Shown in pieces: positions 7,602-14,106 of a stretch of DNA of 64,000 bases. Source of the stretch: Irineochytrium annulatum. Taxonomy: Eukaryota > Chytridiomycota > Chytridiomycetes > Chytridiales > Chytridiaceae. Position 1 is the stretch's first letter. The number at the start of each line of letters is the position of its first letter. A model generated the notes under the pieces. The model saw only the letters and a list, made by a program, of their open reading frames with translations. It was not told where the DNA came from and made no database searches. Position numbers and translations under genes: made by a program. The stretch covers positions 62,001-126,000 of the forward strand of contig JADGJL010000004.1 of assembly GCA_027600665.1 (NCBI GenBank). Reading direction: 5' to 3'.

Positions 7602-8579
7602 ATGTTTAACAAAAAATCAACAACTGGAGCAATTTTGCTCCTGAGTCTCATGTTAGTTTTGAGTGCTTGTGGTGCGAGCGCAACGAATAATGCCGGAACA
7701 GCAGATAATACGGCATCCAATGCCGCAGAAACAACGAATACAGCAACGGAAAACACAAAAACTCCGGAAGCGGCAGAGCTTAAAGTTACAACATTTAACC
7801 CTGGAAGTAAAAGCATCTTTGGAGTATCCTCGAACCTAATTGAAGGCCCAACTGAAGTGGCTCTCGTGGATGCGCAGTTCCAGAAGAATGATGCTGAAGA
7901 AGTGGTCAAACTGATCCAAGCTACAGGCAAAAAATTGACAACCGTATTTATCAGTCATCAAGATCCGGACTATTATTTCGGTCTGTCCGTGATTCGTGAG
8001 GCATATCCTGATGTGAAAATTGTAGCTACACCGGCTACGGTTGAAGGAATCAAATCGACGATTCAAGTAAAAAATGATTACTGGAACCCGATCTTGAAGG
8101 AAAATGCCCCAACTGCACAAGTTGTGCCTGATGCATTTGATGGCGATCAATTCACTGTAGATGGTGAGGCTGTACAGATTATCGGACTGGATGGACCAGA
8201 TCCATCACATACTGTTCTGTGGGTTCCATCCATCAAAACAGTTCTGGGCGGGGTTCCTGTATACGAGAACCAACATGTCTGGATGGCCGATAACCAAACC
8301 TCTGAGAGCCGCGATAACTGGCGTGAGCTGCTGGACAAAATTACGGCCTTGAACCCAGAGCATGTTATTCCGGGTCACTATGTAGGTACAAGTGCGGGTG
8401 ACATTTCGAGCGTGAACTTTACCCGCGATTATATCGCCAAGTTTGAAGCGGAAGCAGAGAAAGCTAAGGATTCTGCAGCGCTGATCGCTGCAATGGAAGA
8501 AGCATACCCGGACTTTACGAATACAGGTGATCTGGAGACAGGCGCAAAAGTAATTAAAGGCGATATCTCCTGGCCGTAA
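7602..8579 (+). CDS. MBL-fold lipoprotein with degenerate metal site
   Basis: A 325-residue exported lipoprotein. The signal peptide ends in LSAC (Cys23), then a low-complexity T/N/A linker (about 25-55) leads into an MBL-fold domain. It is paralogous to the product of 6339-7145, but the motif there read as HFHPDH is here HQDPDY (His119, Asp121, Asp123, Tyr124). TGDIVY is GGVPVY, removing the bridging Asp. The final His is kept (IPGHY). The fold seems intact while the catalytic metal centre is not, which suggests a binding or altered-chemistry role outside the membrane. Last gene before a terminator; ribosome site AGAGGAAG. Confidence 0.85.
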   Translation: MFNKKSTTGAILLLSLMLVLSACGASATNNAGTADNTASNAAETTNTATENTKTPEAAELKVTTFNPGSKSIFGVSSNLIEGPTEVALVDAQFQKNDAEEVVKLIQATGKKLTTVFISHQDPDYYFGLSVIREAYPDVKIVATPATVEGIKSTIQVKNDYWNPILKENAPTAQVVPDAFDGDQFTVDGEAVQIIGLDGPDPSHTVLWVPSIKTVLGGVPVYENQHVWMADNQTSESRDNWRELLDKITALNPEHVIPGHYVGTSAGDISSVNFTRDYIAKFEAEAEKAKDSAALIAAMEEAYPDFTNTGDLETGAKVIKGDISWP

Positions 8580-8638
8580 GTCTTAAGATAGGCTTGCGGA
8601 AGAATATATAAGAGCTTATAATATCGCGTATATGAAGA

Positions 8639-8678
8639 GAAAACATCCTTATCCTGCTGTGCAGGAGGGATGTTTTTT
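8639..8678 (+). terminator. Intrinsic terminator closing the DsbA/MBL operon
   Basis: AAAACATCC pairs with GGATGTTTT around a loop that itself holds a CCTGC/GCAGG stem, followed by T residues. Confidence 0.85.
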
Positions 8679-8807
8679 GCGTTCATTCGACATGCAAGGG
8701 TTTCTTTTCGGCGGCAGGTGTGATAGAACTGAGAAGTGGCTATCCTGTAATGGGATACGCGGTTGTGAATCGGGAACATAGCTGGTTACAGAAAGGATGC
8801 TTAACGG

Positions 8808-8975
8808 ATGTACGTTGTATGCAAAGAACACGTGGACATTGCCATCGACATGTTTGTCGATGAGTATGAGGACGCTCCAGATATCGTTGATCTGAAGGAG
8901 ACGGAATTTGCCGATTGGGACCCGCCTGCGAAGTGCGCTGAGTGCGAACAGCACGCGGAATTCCTCGTCGTTTAG
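8808..8975 (+). CDS. yyzF: CxxH/CxxC small zinc-ribbon-like protein (YyzF family)
   Basis: A 55-residue protein. It begins MYVVCKEHVD, giving the CxxH pair (Cys5, His8), and ends with CAECEQ (Cys43, Cys46), giving the CxxC pair. The middle is acidic (DMFVDEYEDAPDI). This matches the short CxxH/CxxC proteins encoded immediately upstream of rlmH in Bacillales. The four residues probably bind one zinc. Function is unknown. The conserved position next to rlmH (start 685 bases downstream here) supports the call. Confidence 0.85.
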   Translation: MYVVCKEHVDIAIDMFVDEYEDAPDIVDLKETEFADWDPPAKCAECEQHAEFLVV

Positions 8976-9398
8976 CGTACTGTAGGACTTAGACGGCTGG
9001 AGGCGTGACTTAAGGTGGCGCTTCGGGCTGACTTTCCATCCGGTATGAACATCACAGCAAGAAGCCAAGGAGAGCGTGATGAGCGCTCTTTTTGTGCTTG
9101 TGCGGGAATTGGTGGGGGTGTTGGTAGGTAGCTTGGAGTTGGGCGAGGGTTGTGGGGGCTGACGGTGGATTAGGGAGAGTAGGAGAAGGATTATGGTGGG
9201 TAGATTCTGTTTCGAGTTGGGGAGAGTCAGGTTGTAGCAAACGTGCAAGGTGTGTAGGTAATAGAAATGGGAGTCTGGGTATGGGGATAGTAGAAATGGG
9301 GTGACAGCGATGTCGGTAGAGACGGTGGCGTGGCTGGGTTGGGCGGAGTAACTCTGAAGAACCTGACGGACCTTATTCGTGGCAAATACCGCTTGGTT
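8976..9398. other. Intergenic region with no recognised gene
   Basis: G-rich, low-complexity tracts (GGTGGGGGTGTTGG and similar) make long minus-strand frames, but these have proline/serine/histidine-rich nonsense composition. No promoter or hairpin was convincing. Confidence 0.4.
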
Positions 9399-9553
9399 GA
9401 AATCTAACGAATCGTAGACACGTTATATTGCTGAAATGGCCTTGAAAGTGGTGGGGAGTGCTCGTTTGGTGCGAAATAGCGTGTTTTGGATTCGTTAGAT
9501 TTTAAAGGAGCTAAAATGAGGCTGATTAAGGTGTGTGGAGTTCGTTAGAATTT
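9399..9553. repeat. Inverted-repeat element upstream of rlmH
   Basis: AAATCTAACGAATC at 9400-9413 and its exact reverse complement at 9489-9502 bracket 75 bases. A third, slightly diverged copy AGTTCGTTAGAATTT lies at 9539-9553. The three copies look like a non-coding repeat unit or recombination remnant. It has no reading frame and ends about 100 bases before the rlmH start. Confidence 0.6.
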
Positions 9554-9660
9554 GGAGAAATGTGTAGGATAGGTATAATACCGTTGGAACGAACGATGCA
9601 ATGATGCATCTTACTTATAGAATATTGCGCAAGCAAGATAATTTAGGAGGAATGGATTTT

Positions 9661-10140
9661 ATGTTTATTCAGATTATTGGCGTAGGCAAATTGAAGGAAA
9701 AATATCTGACGCTGGGCATTCAGGAATATGCCAAGCGGCTCGCTCCGTACATCAAGTTCCAGATGATCGAGGTCGCAGACGAAAAGGCGCCCGATACCCT
9801 GAGCGAAGCTGAGGTTCGGGCGGTGAAAGAGCGCGAGGGCGAACGCATCCTCGCGCATGTGAAGAGCGAGGCGCATGTTGTCGCGCTCGCATTGGATGGC
9901 CAGCTCTGGAGTTCCGAGGAGCTGGCATTGGAGATCGACAAGCTCGGCACGTATGGGACGAGCCATGTCGTGTTTGTCATCGGAGGAAGCCATGGGCTCT
10001 CCGATGAGGTGTTGCGCCGCGCGAAGCAGCGCTTGAGCTTCGGGCGCATGACCCTGCCGCATCAGCTTATGCGGCTGGTGTTGGTGGAGCAGATTTATCG
10101 CGCAGTGAAGATAAATCGGGGGGAACCGTACCACAAATAG
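9661..10140 (+). CDS. rlmH: 23S rRNA (pseudouridine1915-N3)-methyltransferase RlmH
   Basis: 159 residues, the standard family length. It methylates pseudouridine 1915 in helix 69 of 23S rRNA on the assembled 70S ribosome. The SPOUT-fold features are visible: the start [15 protein letters not shown], the SAM-binding knot [13 protein letters not shown], the [24 protein letters not shown] block and the conserved end RGEPYHK. The ATG at 9661 is chosen (AGGAGG at 9645-9650) over upstream in-frame ATGs at 9601 and 9652. Its 3' end is the classic integration site for SCC elements in staphylococci, and here a second copy of that end lies 2.7 kb downstream. Confidence 0.97.
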   Translation: MFIQIIGVGKLKEKYLTLGIQEYAKRLAPYIKFQMIEVADEKAPDTLSEAEVRAVKEREGERILAHVKSEAHVVALALDGQLWSSEELALEIDKLGTYGTSHVVFVIGGSHGLSDEVLRRAKQRLSFGRMTLPHQLMRLVLVEQIYRAVKINRGEPYHK

Positions 10141-10144
10141 GGTG
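10121..10144 (+). other. Putative attachment-site copy 1 at the rlmH 3' end
   Basis: GAACCGTACCACAAATAGGG (10123-10142) covers the last codons and stop of rlmH. It matches GAACCATACCACAAATAAGGG at 12852-12872 with one substitution and one extra A. The segment corresponds to the staphylococcal SCC core at the orfX/rlmH end. Confidence 0.5.
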
Positions 10145-10307
10145 AAAAGGGGGTGAGCTACCCACGACTGGCGGAAAAGCCGAATTAAACGGGCTGCTGC
10201 ATTTCTTGGAGGTACAGATAAAGGGAAAGACCGGTTCAGTCCCTTGTCGTTTTTGAATATACAGCATGAACAGTGCCCAGAGAAATGAACAAGTTAACGA
10301 GGCTTTA

Positions 10308-10757
10308 CTAGAGGCTAGGGTCGCCTTTTGTTCTTTCCGCAAGCTTCGTAATCGATTCAATGTCTTGATCGGTTAATTGATCCAGAAAATACTTGCGTAT
10401 TGCCATTGAGACAATGGGCAGGGCCTCATCCAAAGCTGCTTTTCCGGCAGAAGTAATGATGACCTGGACACCACGATCTGCGTTTAATGGCCCCCTTTTA
10501 ACAAGGCCCCGTTTTTCCATCCGCGTCAAATGATGGGATAATCTGCTCTTATCCCAGTTCATCGAGTCGGCTAGTTCCTGTTGACGAAGCTTGCCATCTC
10601 CGAATTGAATTAACCGATCTAGTACTCCAAAGTCCCCTTCTGATAGCCCTGTATGTTCAGAAAGCTCCTTAACAACGCGACCGAAGATTCGTTTAAAGGA
10701 GCCTTTCCACATATTCCATATTTGCATTTCATCTTCGTTTACTTTGTTGATATCCAT
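10308..10757 (-). CDS. MarR-family transcriptional regulator
   Basis: A 149-residue winged-helix protein. The DNA-recognition region reads GKLRQQELADSMNWDKSRLSHHLTRMEKRGLVKR, followed by the wing GPLNADRGVQVIITSAGKAAL. The N- and C-terminal helices form the dimer interface. It is divergent from an SDR gene. The shared 150-base gap contains two GTTGAC-N2-GTCAAC dyads, very likely its operators, so it probably represses both directions. There is no Shine-Dalgarno; TTGACG-N15-TATACT ends three bases before the ATG, so the mRNA may be leaderless. It lies within the segment bracketed by the duplicated rlmH end. Confidence 0.88.
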   Translation of the reverse strand: MDINKVNEDEMQIWNMWKGSFKRIFGRVVKELSEHTGLSEGDFGVLDRLIQFGDGKLRQQELADSMNWDKSRLSHHLTRMEKRGLVKRGPLNADRGVQVIITSAGKAALDEALPIVSMAIRKYFLDQLTDQDIESITKLAERTKGDPSL

Positions 10758-10774
10758 GCGAGTATAATATCATA

Positions 10775-10831
10775 GTTGACACGTCAACCACAAGGTGTTA
10801 GCCTATACATAGGTTGACATGTCAACCTATG
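10775..10831. promoter_or_regulatory. Two MarR-type operator palindromes
   Basis: GTTGAC-AC-GTCAAC at 10775-10788 overlaps the marR -35 region. A 24-bp perfect palindrome at 10808-10831 has the core AGGTTGACATGTCAACCT. They share the GTTGAC half-site and are 33 bases apart. Confidence 0.8.
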
Positions 10832-10906
10832 AGAAAACTCTCGAGTACCGAGTTGATGTATTAACCTGTATTGAACAGTAAATCCCCACTAAAGGAGTTG
10901 TTTCTT

Positions 10907-11659
10907 ATGCAGGATAAACCCGTGGCCTTGGTCACCGGAGCCAATAAAGGAATCGGTCTTCAAATTGCCAAAGATCTCACGGCTCGCGGCTTCACGGTGC
11001 TCATCGGCTCTCGCAATTTCGAGAAAGGGGAGACAGCCGCGAAGAGTGTTGGAGCGGATGCCCATGCCCTCCAACTCGACGTTACAAATCAGGATTCTAT
11101 CTCCGCCGCGGCAGAGCGCATCAGAAGTGAACTCGGTCGTCTCGATGTGCTCGTGAATAATGCGGGCATATCGCACCATGGTCCGACGGGCAGGCCTCTT
11201 GAGGAGGTTGGGAAGTCGGGACGCCCAAGCGTTGCATCTCTAGAAGAGGTGCGAGCCGTGTTCGAGACGAACGTGTTCGGCGTCATCGCCGTCACGCAAG
11301 CGATGCTGCCGCTCCTTCGTGAAGCGCCGACAGCGCGTATCGTCAACGTATCAAGCGGTTCGGGCTCACTGACGTTGAACGCGAATCCGACTAATTCACA
11401 TCGCGAGATGTTCGGAGCCGTTTACAGCCCTTCCAAGACGGCTCTCAATGCAATTACGCTCGCCTTTGCCATTGAACTCGAGTCGACAGGCATTAAGGTC
11501 AATGCAGTATGCCCGGGCTTCACCGCGACGGATCTCAACAACTTTGAGGGCACGGGCACCGTCGAGCAAGCCGCGCGACATCCCGTGCGCCTTGCACTCC
11601 TCAACGAGGACGGTCCGACGGGCACATTCTCAAACGAAAGACGCCAACTCCCGTGGTGA
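10907..11659 (+). CDS. Short-chain dehydrogenase/reductase (SDR)
   Basis: A 250-residue classical SDR. The NADP-binding motif TGANKGIG lies at about residues 10-17, the NNAG structural motif at about 84-87, the catalytic Ser in VNVSSGSGS and the Tyr-Lys pair in YSPSK. The ATG at 10907 is used because AAGGAG lies 9 bases upstream; an in-frame ATG at 10871 lacks a site. The C-terminus EDGPTGTFSNERRQLPW matches the carbonyl-reductase-like group. Base composition is visibly richer in G+C than the neighbouring marR and aldo/keto reductase genes. It is probably de-repressed by ligand binding to the divergent MarR. Confidence 0.9.
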   Translation: MQDKPVALVTGANKGIGLQIAKDLTARGFTVLIGSRNFEKGETAAKSVGADAHALQLDVTNQDSISAAAERIRSELGRLDVLVNNAGISHHGPTGRPLEEVGKSGRPSVASLEEVRAVFETNVFGVIAVTQAMLPLLREAPTARIVNVSSGSGSLTLNANPTNSHREMFGAVYSPSKTALNAITLAFAIELESTGIKVNAVCPGFTATDLNNFEGTGTVEQAARHPVRLALLNEDGPTGTFSNERRQLPW

Positions 11660-11752
11660 CGTAGTCTCGAGTAGCACGGGCTCACCGAGTTATGTGTATA
11701 CAACCTGAAGGCGTGTATGCCTTCCCAATATCCTTAAGGAGTGAGCAACCAA

Positions 11753-12724
11753 ATGGAATATGTAAAACTTGGACGCAGCGGGTTAGAGGTTTCAAAGTTA
11801 AGTCTTGGAACCATGAGTTTTGGAGTACCTGAACGCGGCAATACCCCATGGTCTCTGGATGAGGAGCAGAGCAGACCGATAATTAAGAAGGCACTCGAAT
11901 CGGGCATCAACTTTTTTAGTACCGCCAACATGTATTCCGACGGAACAAGCGAAGAAATTCTCGGGCGTGCTCTAAAGGACTTTGCTCATCGTGACGAAGT
12001 CGTCATAGCAACAAAGGTATTTGTTCCGATGCGCAAAGGTCCGAATGCTTTGGGACTTTCTCGTAAAGCTATCATGACCGAAATTGATAACAGTCTAAGA
12101 CGACTCGGAACAGACTATGTCGATTTGTACCAGATTCATCGGTGGGATCCTAATACGCCAATTGAGGAGACCATGGAGGCTCTTCACGATTTAGTTAAGG
12201 CGGGCAAGGTCAGATACATCGGAGCATCCTCCATGTTAGCATGGCAGTTTGCGAAAGCTCAGCATGTCGCAGAGCGTAACGGCTGGACGCGGTTCGTTTC
12301 CATGGAGAATAGATTAAACCTGCCCTATCGGGAAGAAGAACGAGAAATGCTCCCCCTTTGCAGAGACGAGGGAGTTGGCGTCACTCCTTACCTGCCTTTG
12401 GCTGCAGGCCGGTTAACTCGGGATTGGAATGAGCAGACCGCACGATCAGAGAAGGACCAGGTAGCAAAGGCATTGTTTAATAAAACGGAAGAGGCTGATC
12501 GCAAAGTCGCGGAAAGAGTTGTAGAAATTGCAGCTAACCGGGGAGTTTCGCGCGCACAAATTGCACTTGCATGGTTGCTACAAAAGGAAGAGGTCACAGC
12601 GCCGATTATGGGTTCGACCAAAATCAGCCATCTGGAAGATGCGGTTTTGGCCTTGTCGGTTAAATTGACTTCTGAAGAAATTACGCGTTTAGAAGAACTG
12701 TATATTCCACATCCATTCGTATAA
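11753..12724 (+). CDS. Aldo/keto reductase
   Basis: A 323-residue NADPH-dependent TIM-barrel oxidoreductase. Family features are visible: LGRSGLEVSKLSLGTMSFG at the N-terminus, the tetrad region NFFSTANMYSDGTSEEILGRAL (the usual Asp-Tyr pair reads TANMY, Asp replaced by Ala), ATKVF, the DLYQIHRWD strand and IMGSTKISHLEDA near the C-terminus for cofactor phosphate binding. ATG at 11753 has AAGGAG at 11736-11741; the GTG at 11741 overlaps that site and is not used. It lies 93 bases after the SDR gene and is probably co-transcribed. The Asp-to-Ala change at the tetrad may alter activity. Confidence 0.88.
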   Translation: MEYVKLGRSGLEVSKLSLGTMSFGVPERGNTPWSLDEEQSRPIIKKALESGINFFSTANMYSDGTSEEILGRALKDFAHRDEVVIATKVFVPMRKGPNALGLSRKAIMTEIDNSLRRLGTDYVDLYQIHRWDPNTPIEETMEALHDLVKAGKVRYIGASSMLAWQFAKAQHVAERNGWTRFVSMENRLNLPYREEEREMLPLCRDEGVGVTPYLPLAAGRLTRDWNEQTARSEKDQVAKALFNKTEEADRKVAERVVEIAANRGVSRAQIALAWLLQKEEVTAPIMGSTKISHLEDAVLALSVKLTSEEITRLEELYIPHPFV

Positions 12725-12793
12725 ATTTGACGCAAGTAAGGTGTATATCTGCTAATCATGCAAAGCTTAATTCTTGTATGTTCAATTCTATGG

Positions 12794-12838
12794 AAAGAAC
12801 TTTTCATGCTATTTCTCATGAAGAGTTCTTTTGCTTTT
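12794..12838 (+). terminator. Intrinsic terminator after the aldo/keto reductase gene
   Basis: AAAGAACTTTTCATG pairs with CATGAAGAGTTCTTT (one internal mismatch), followed by TTGCTTTT. Confidence 0.8.
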
Positions 12839-12849
12839 GTATTGTTACG

Positions 12850-12890
12850 GTGAACCATACCACAAATAAGGGCAAGTTTTTTTGTGGTAT
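12850..12890 (+). other. Putative attachment-site copy 2, with an inverted repeat
   Basis: GAACCATACCACAAATAAGGG (12852-12872) repeats the rlmH 3' end but lies outside any gene. ATACCACAAA (12857-12866) also pairs with TTTGTGGTAT (12881-12890). Fifteen of 18 bases agree with the staphylococcal SCC core as I remember it (GAAGCATATCATAAATAA). Confidence 0.5.
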
Positions 12891-13065
12891 TCTTTGTGGG
12901 GCTTGGGTTTGTATATATGCTGAACAATTACCCAGGGCACTTGCTTTTTGAGAGGAGCAATCCTCGTCACATCCCACGGGTGCCTGCCCAAACGGAATTC
13001 GCTCCCTGCGTCGTTCTTCAGTTCGAGCCTATAATATATGGTTAAAACTCCGCTATTTACGATAG

Positions 13066-13094
13066 TTGCGTTTTACTTCCATACAGTATAAAAT
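13066..13094 (+). promoter_or_regulatory. SigA-type promoter of the UMP-kinase-like gene
   Basis: TTGCGT (13066-13071), 17-base spacer, TAAAAT (13089-13094). This would give a leader of about 150 bases that contains a short ORF and a terminator. Confidence 0.65.
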
Positions 13095-13129
13095 GAATTG
13101 ATGAAAAATTACTGGGAAGGAGTGGGAAT

Positions 13130-13219
13130 ATGAGGTGGAAACGGAAGTTTTTCAATCTGTCGACTGTTACAATTTCATATTCTCGTTCCATTAAGACACT
13201 AGAGCATGTATTGCTTTAG
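13130..13219 (+). CDS. 29-residue leader peptide upstream of the UMP-kinase-like gene
   Basis: ATG at 13130 is preceded by GAAGGAG (13116-13122). The peptide begins MRWKRKFFNLSTVT and is basic and hydroxyl-rich. Its TAG stop (13217-13219) lies inside the 3' arm of the terminator hairpin at 13196-13230. A ribosome that completes the peptide would cover or melt the hairpin, coupling leader translation to read-through. This is an inference from the layout; no homologous leader is known to me. Confidence 0.6.
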   Translation: MRWKRKFFNLSTVTISYSRSIKTLEHVLL

Positions 13220-13230
13220 TGTTTTTTATT
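13196..13230 (+). terminator. Attenuator: intrinsic terminator in the leader
   Basis: An 11-bp stem (13196-13206 with 13212-13222, one G-U) with a TGTAT loop and a run of six T. It ends just before the ribosome site GGAGG (13236-13240) of the next gene, so it must act within the leader and not after a gene. Confidence 0.8.
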
Positions 13231-13248
13231 TGCGCGGAGGTGTAAAAG

Positions 13249-13986
13249 TTGACAAGGTACAAAAGAGTTCTAATTAAACTCAGTGGTGGTGCAGTAGCTG
13301 GTAATACCGAGTTTGGGTTTGAACCTGAGAGGCTAGACCATATCGCAGACGAAATTATGTCAGTAGTAAACTTAGGCGTTGAAGTATCGTTAGTTATAGG
13401 TGGCGGTAATATTTTCAGAGGTAATATGGCGGAAAGCTGGGGGATAGAAAGGGCAGAAGCTGATAACATTGGGACGCTTGCGACTGTAGTAAATAGTTTA
13501 ATGCTTCGGGGAGTTCTTAAAGCCAAGACCAAAAAGGAAGTACGAGTAATGACGGCAATACCTATTACTTCAGTTGCAGAACCATACATCAGACTAAGGG
13601 CAGTTCACCATCTGGAAAAGGGCTATATTGTAATTTTTGCAGGGGGGAACGGTCAACCTTATGTTACAACAGACTATCCTTCAGTACAAAGAGCAATCGA
13701 GGTTAATTGTGACGCTTTATTAGTTGCTAAGCAAGGTGTTGATGGTATCCTTAATGCAGACCCTAAATTTGATAAAGATGCAAGGAAATTTCGTTCGCTT
13801 CATTACAACGACGTTGTAAAACACAACTTAAAGGTAATGGACCAATCAGCTTTCATTTTAGCAAGGGACTACAATTTGCCAATGCATGTTTTTAATTTCA
13901 ATAAACCAGGCTCGATGAAAGAAATATGTGAAGGTAAGAATAACGGTACGATAATTAGTGGCCAATCAATTTTGGAATTAGAATGA
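13249..13986 (+). CDS. UMP kinase (PyrH)-like amino acid kinase-fold protein
   Basis: A 245-residue protein clearly related to bacterial UMP kinase, which phosphorylates UMP to UDP. It keeps YKRVLIKLSGG (ATP loop), GGGNIFRG, ADNIGTLATVVNSLML (UMP site; usually ADYMGMLATVMN), TTDYPSVQRAIE, GVDGILNADPKFD and LKVMDQSAFILARDYNLP. Several canonical residues differ (SGEALAG to SGGAVAG; GTGNPYFTTD to GGNGQPYVTTD), and it lies away from the tsf-pyrH-frr cluster, so it is probably a specialised paralog. The TTG start has GGAGG 8 bases upstream. Expression appears controlled by a leader peptide and attenuator. Lower G+C than the flanking genes suggests acquisition. Confidence 0.88.
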   Translation: MTRYKRVLIKLSGGAVAGNTEFGFEPERLDHIADEIMSVVNLGVEVSLVIGGGNIFRGNMAESWGIERAEADNIGTLATVVNSLMLRGVLKAKTKKEVRVMTAIPITSVAEPYIRLRAVHHLEKGYIVIFAGGNGQPYVTTDYPSVQRAIEVNCDALLVAKQGVDGILNADPKFDKDARKFRSLHYNDVVKHNLKVMDQSAFILARDYNLPMHVFNFNKPGSMKEICEGKNNGTIISGQSILELE

Positions 13987-14025
13987 ACTAATATTCTATA
14001 TTAGAGTAGTCCTATGATAAGCAAA

Positions 14026-14058
14026 GAAACCACTCCATATAAGGAGTGGCTTTATTTT
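14026..14058 (+). terminator. Terminator between the convergent pyrH-like and GH120 genes
   Basis: CCACTCC (14030-14036) pairs with GGAGTGG (14043-14049), followed by TTTATTTTT. AAA runs on the other side make it partly bidirectional. Confidence 0.8.
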
Positions 14059-14106
14059 TATATTTTGATCCAATCATCTAAAATAACTGGACCCTCAATC
14101 ATAAAC

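Noticed and set aside
8649..9248. 199-codon minus-strand open frame between the MBL operon and rlmH
   Set aside because: Low-complexity proline/serine/asparagine content over G-rich DNA and it runs antisense through the clear CxxH/CxxC gene.
10141..12850. Ccr recombinase or transposase inside the putative SCC-like cassette
   Set aside because: The three genes are a regulator and two oxidoreductases; no recombinase, integrase or IS was seen anywhere in the window.
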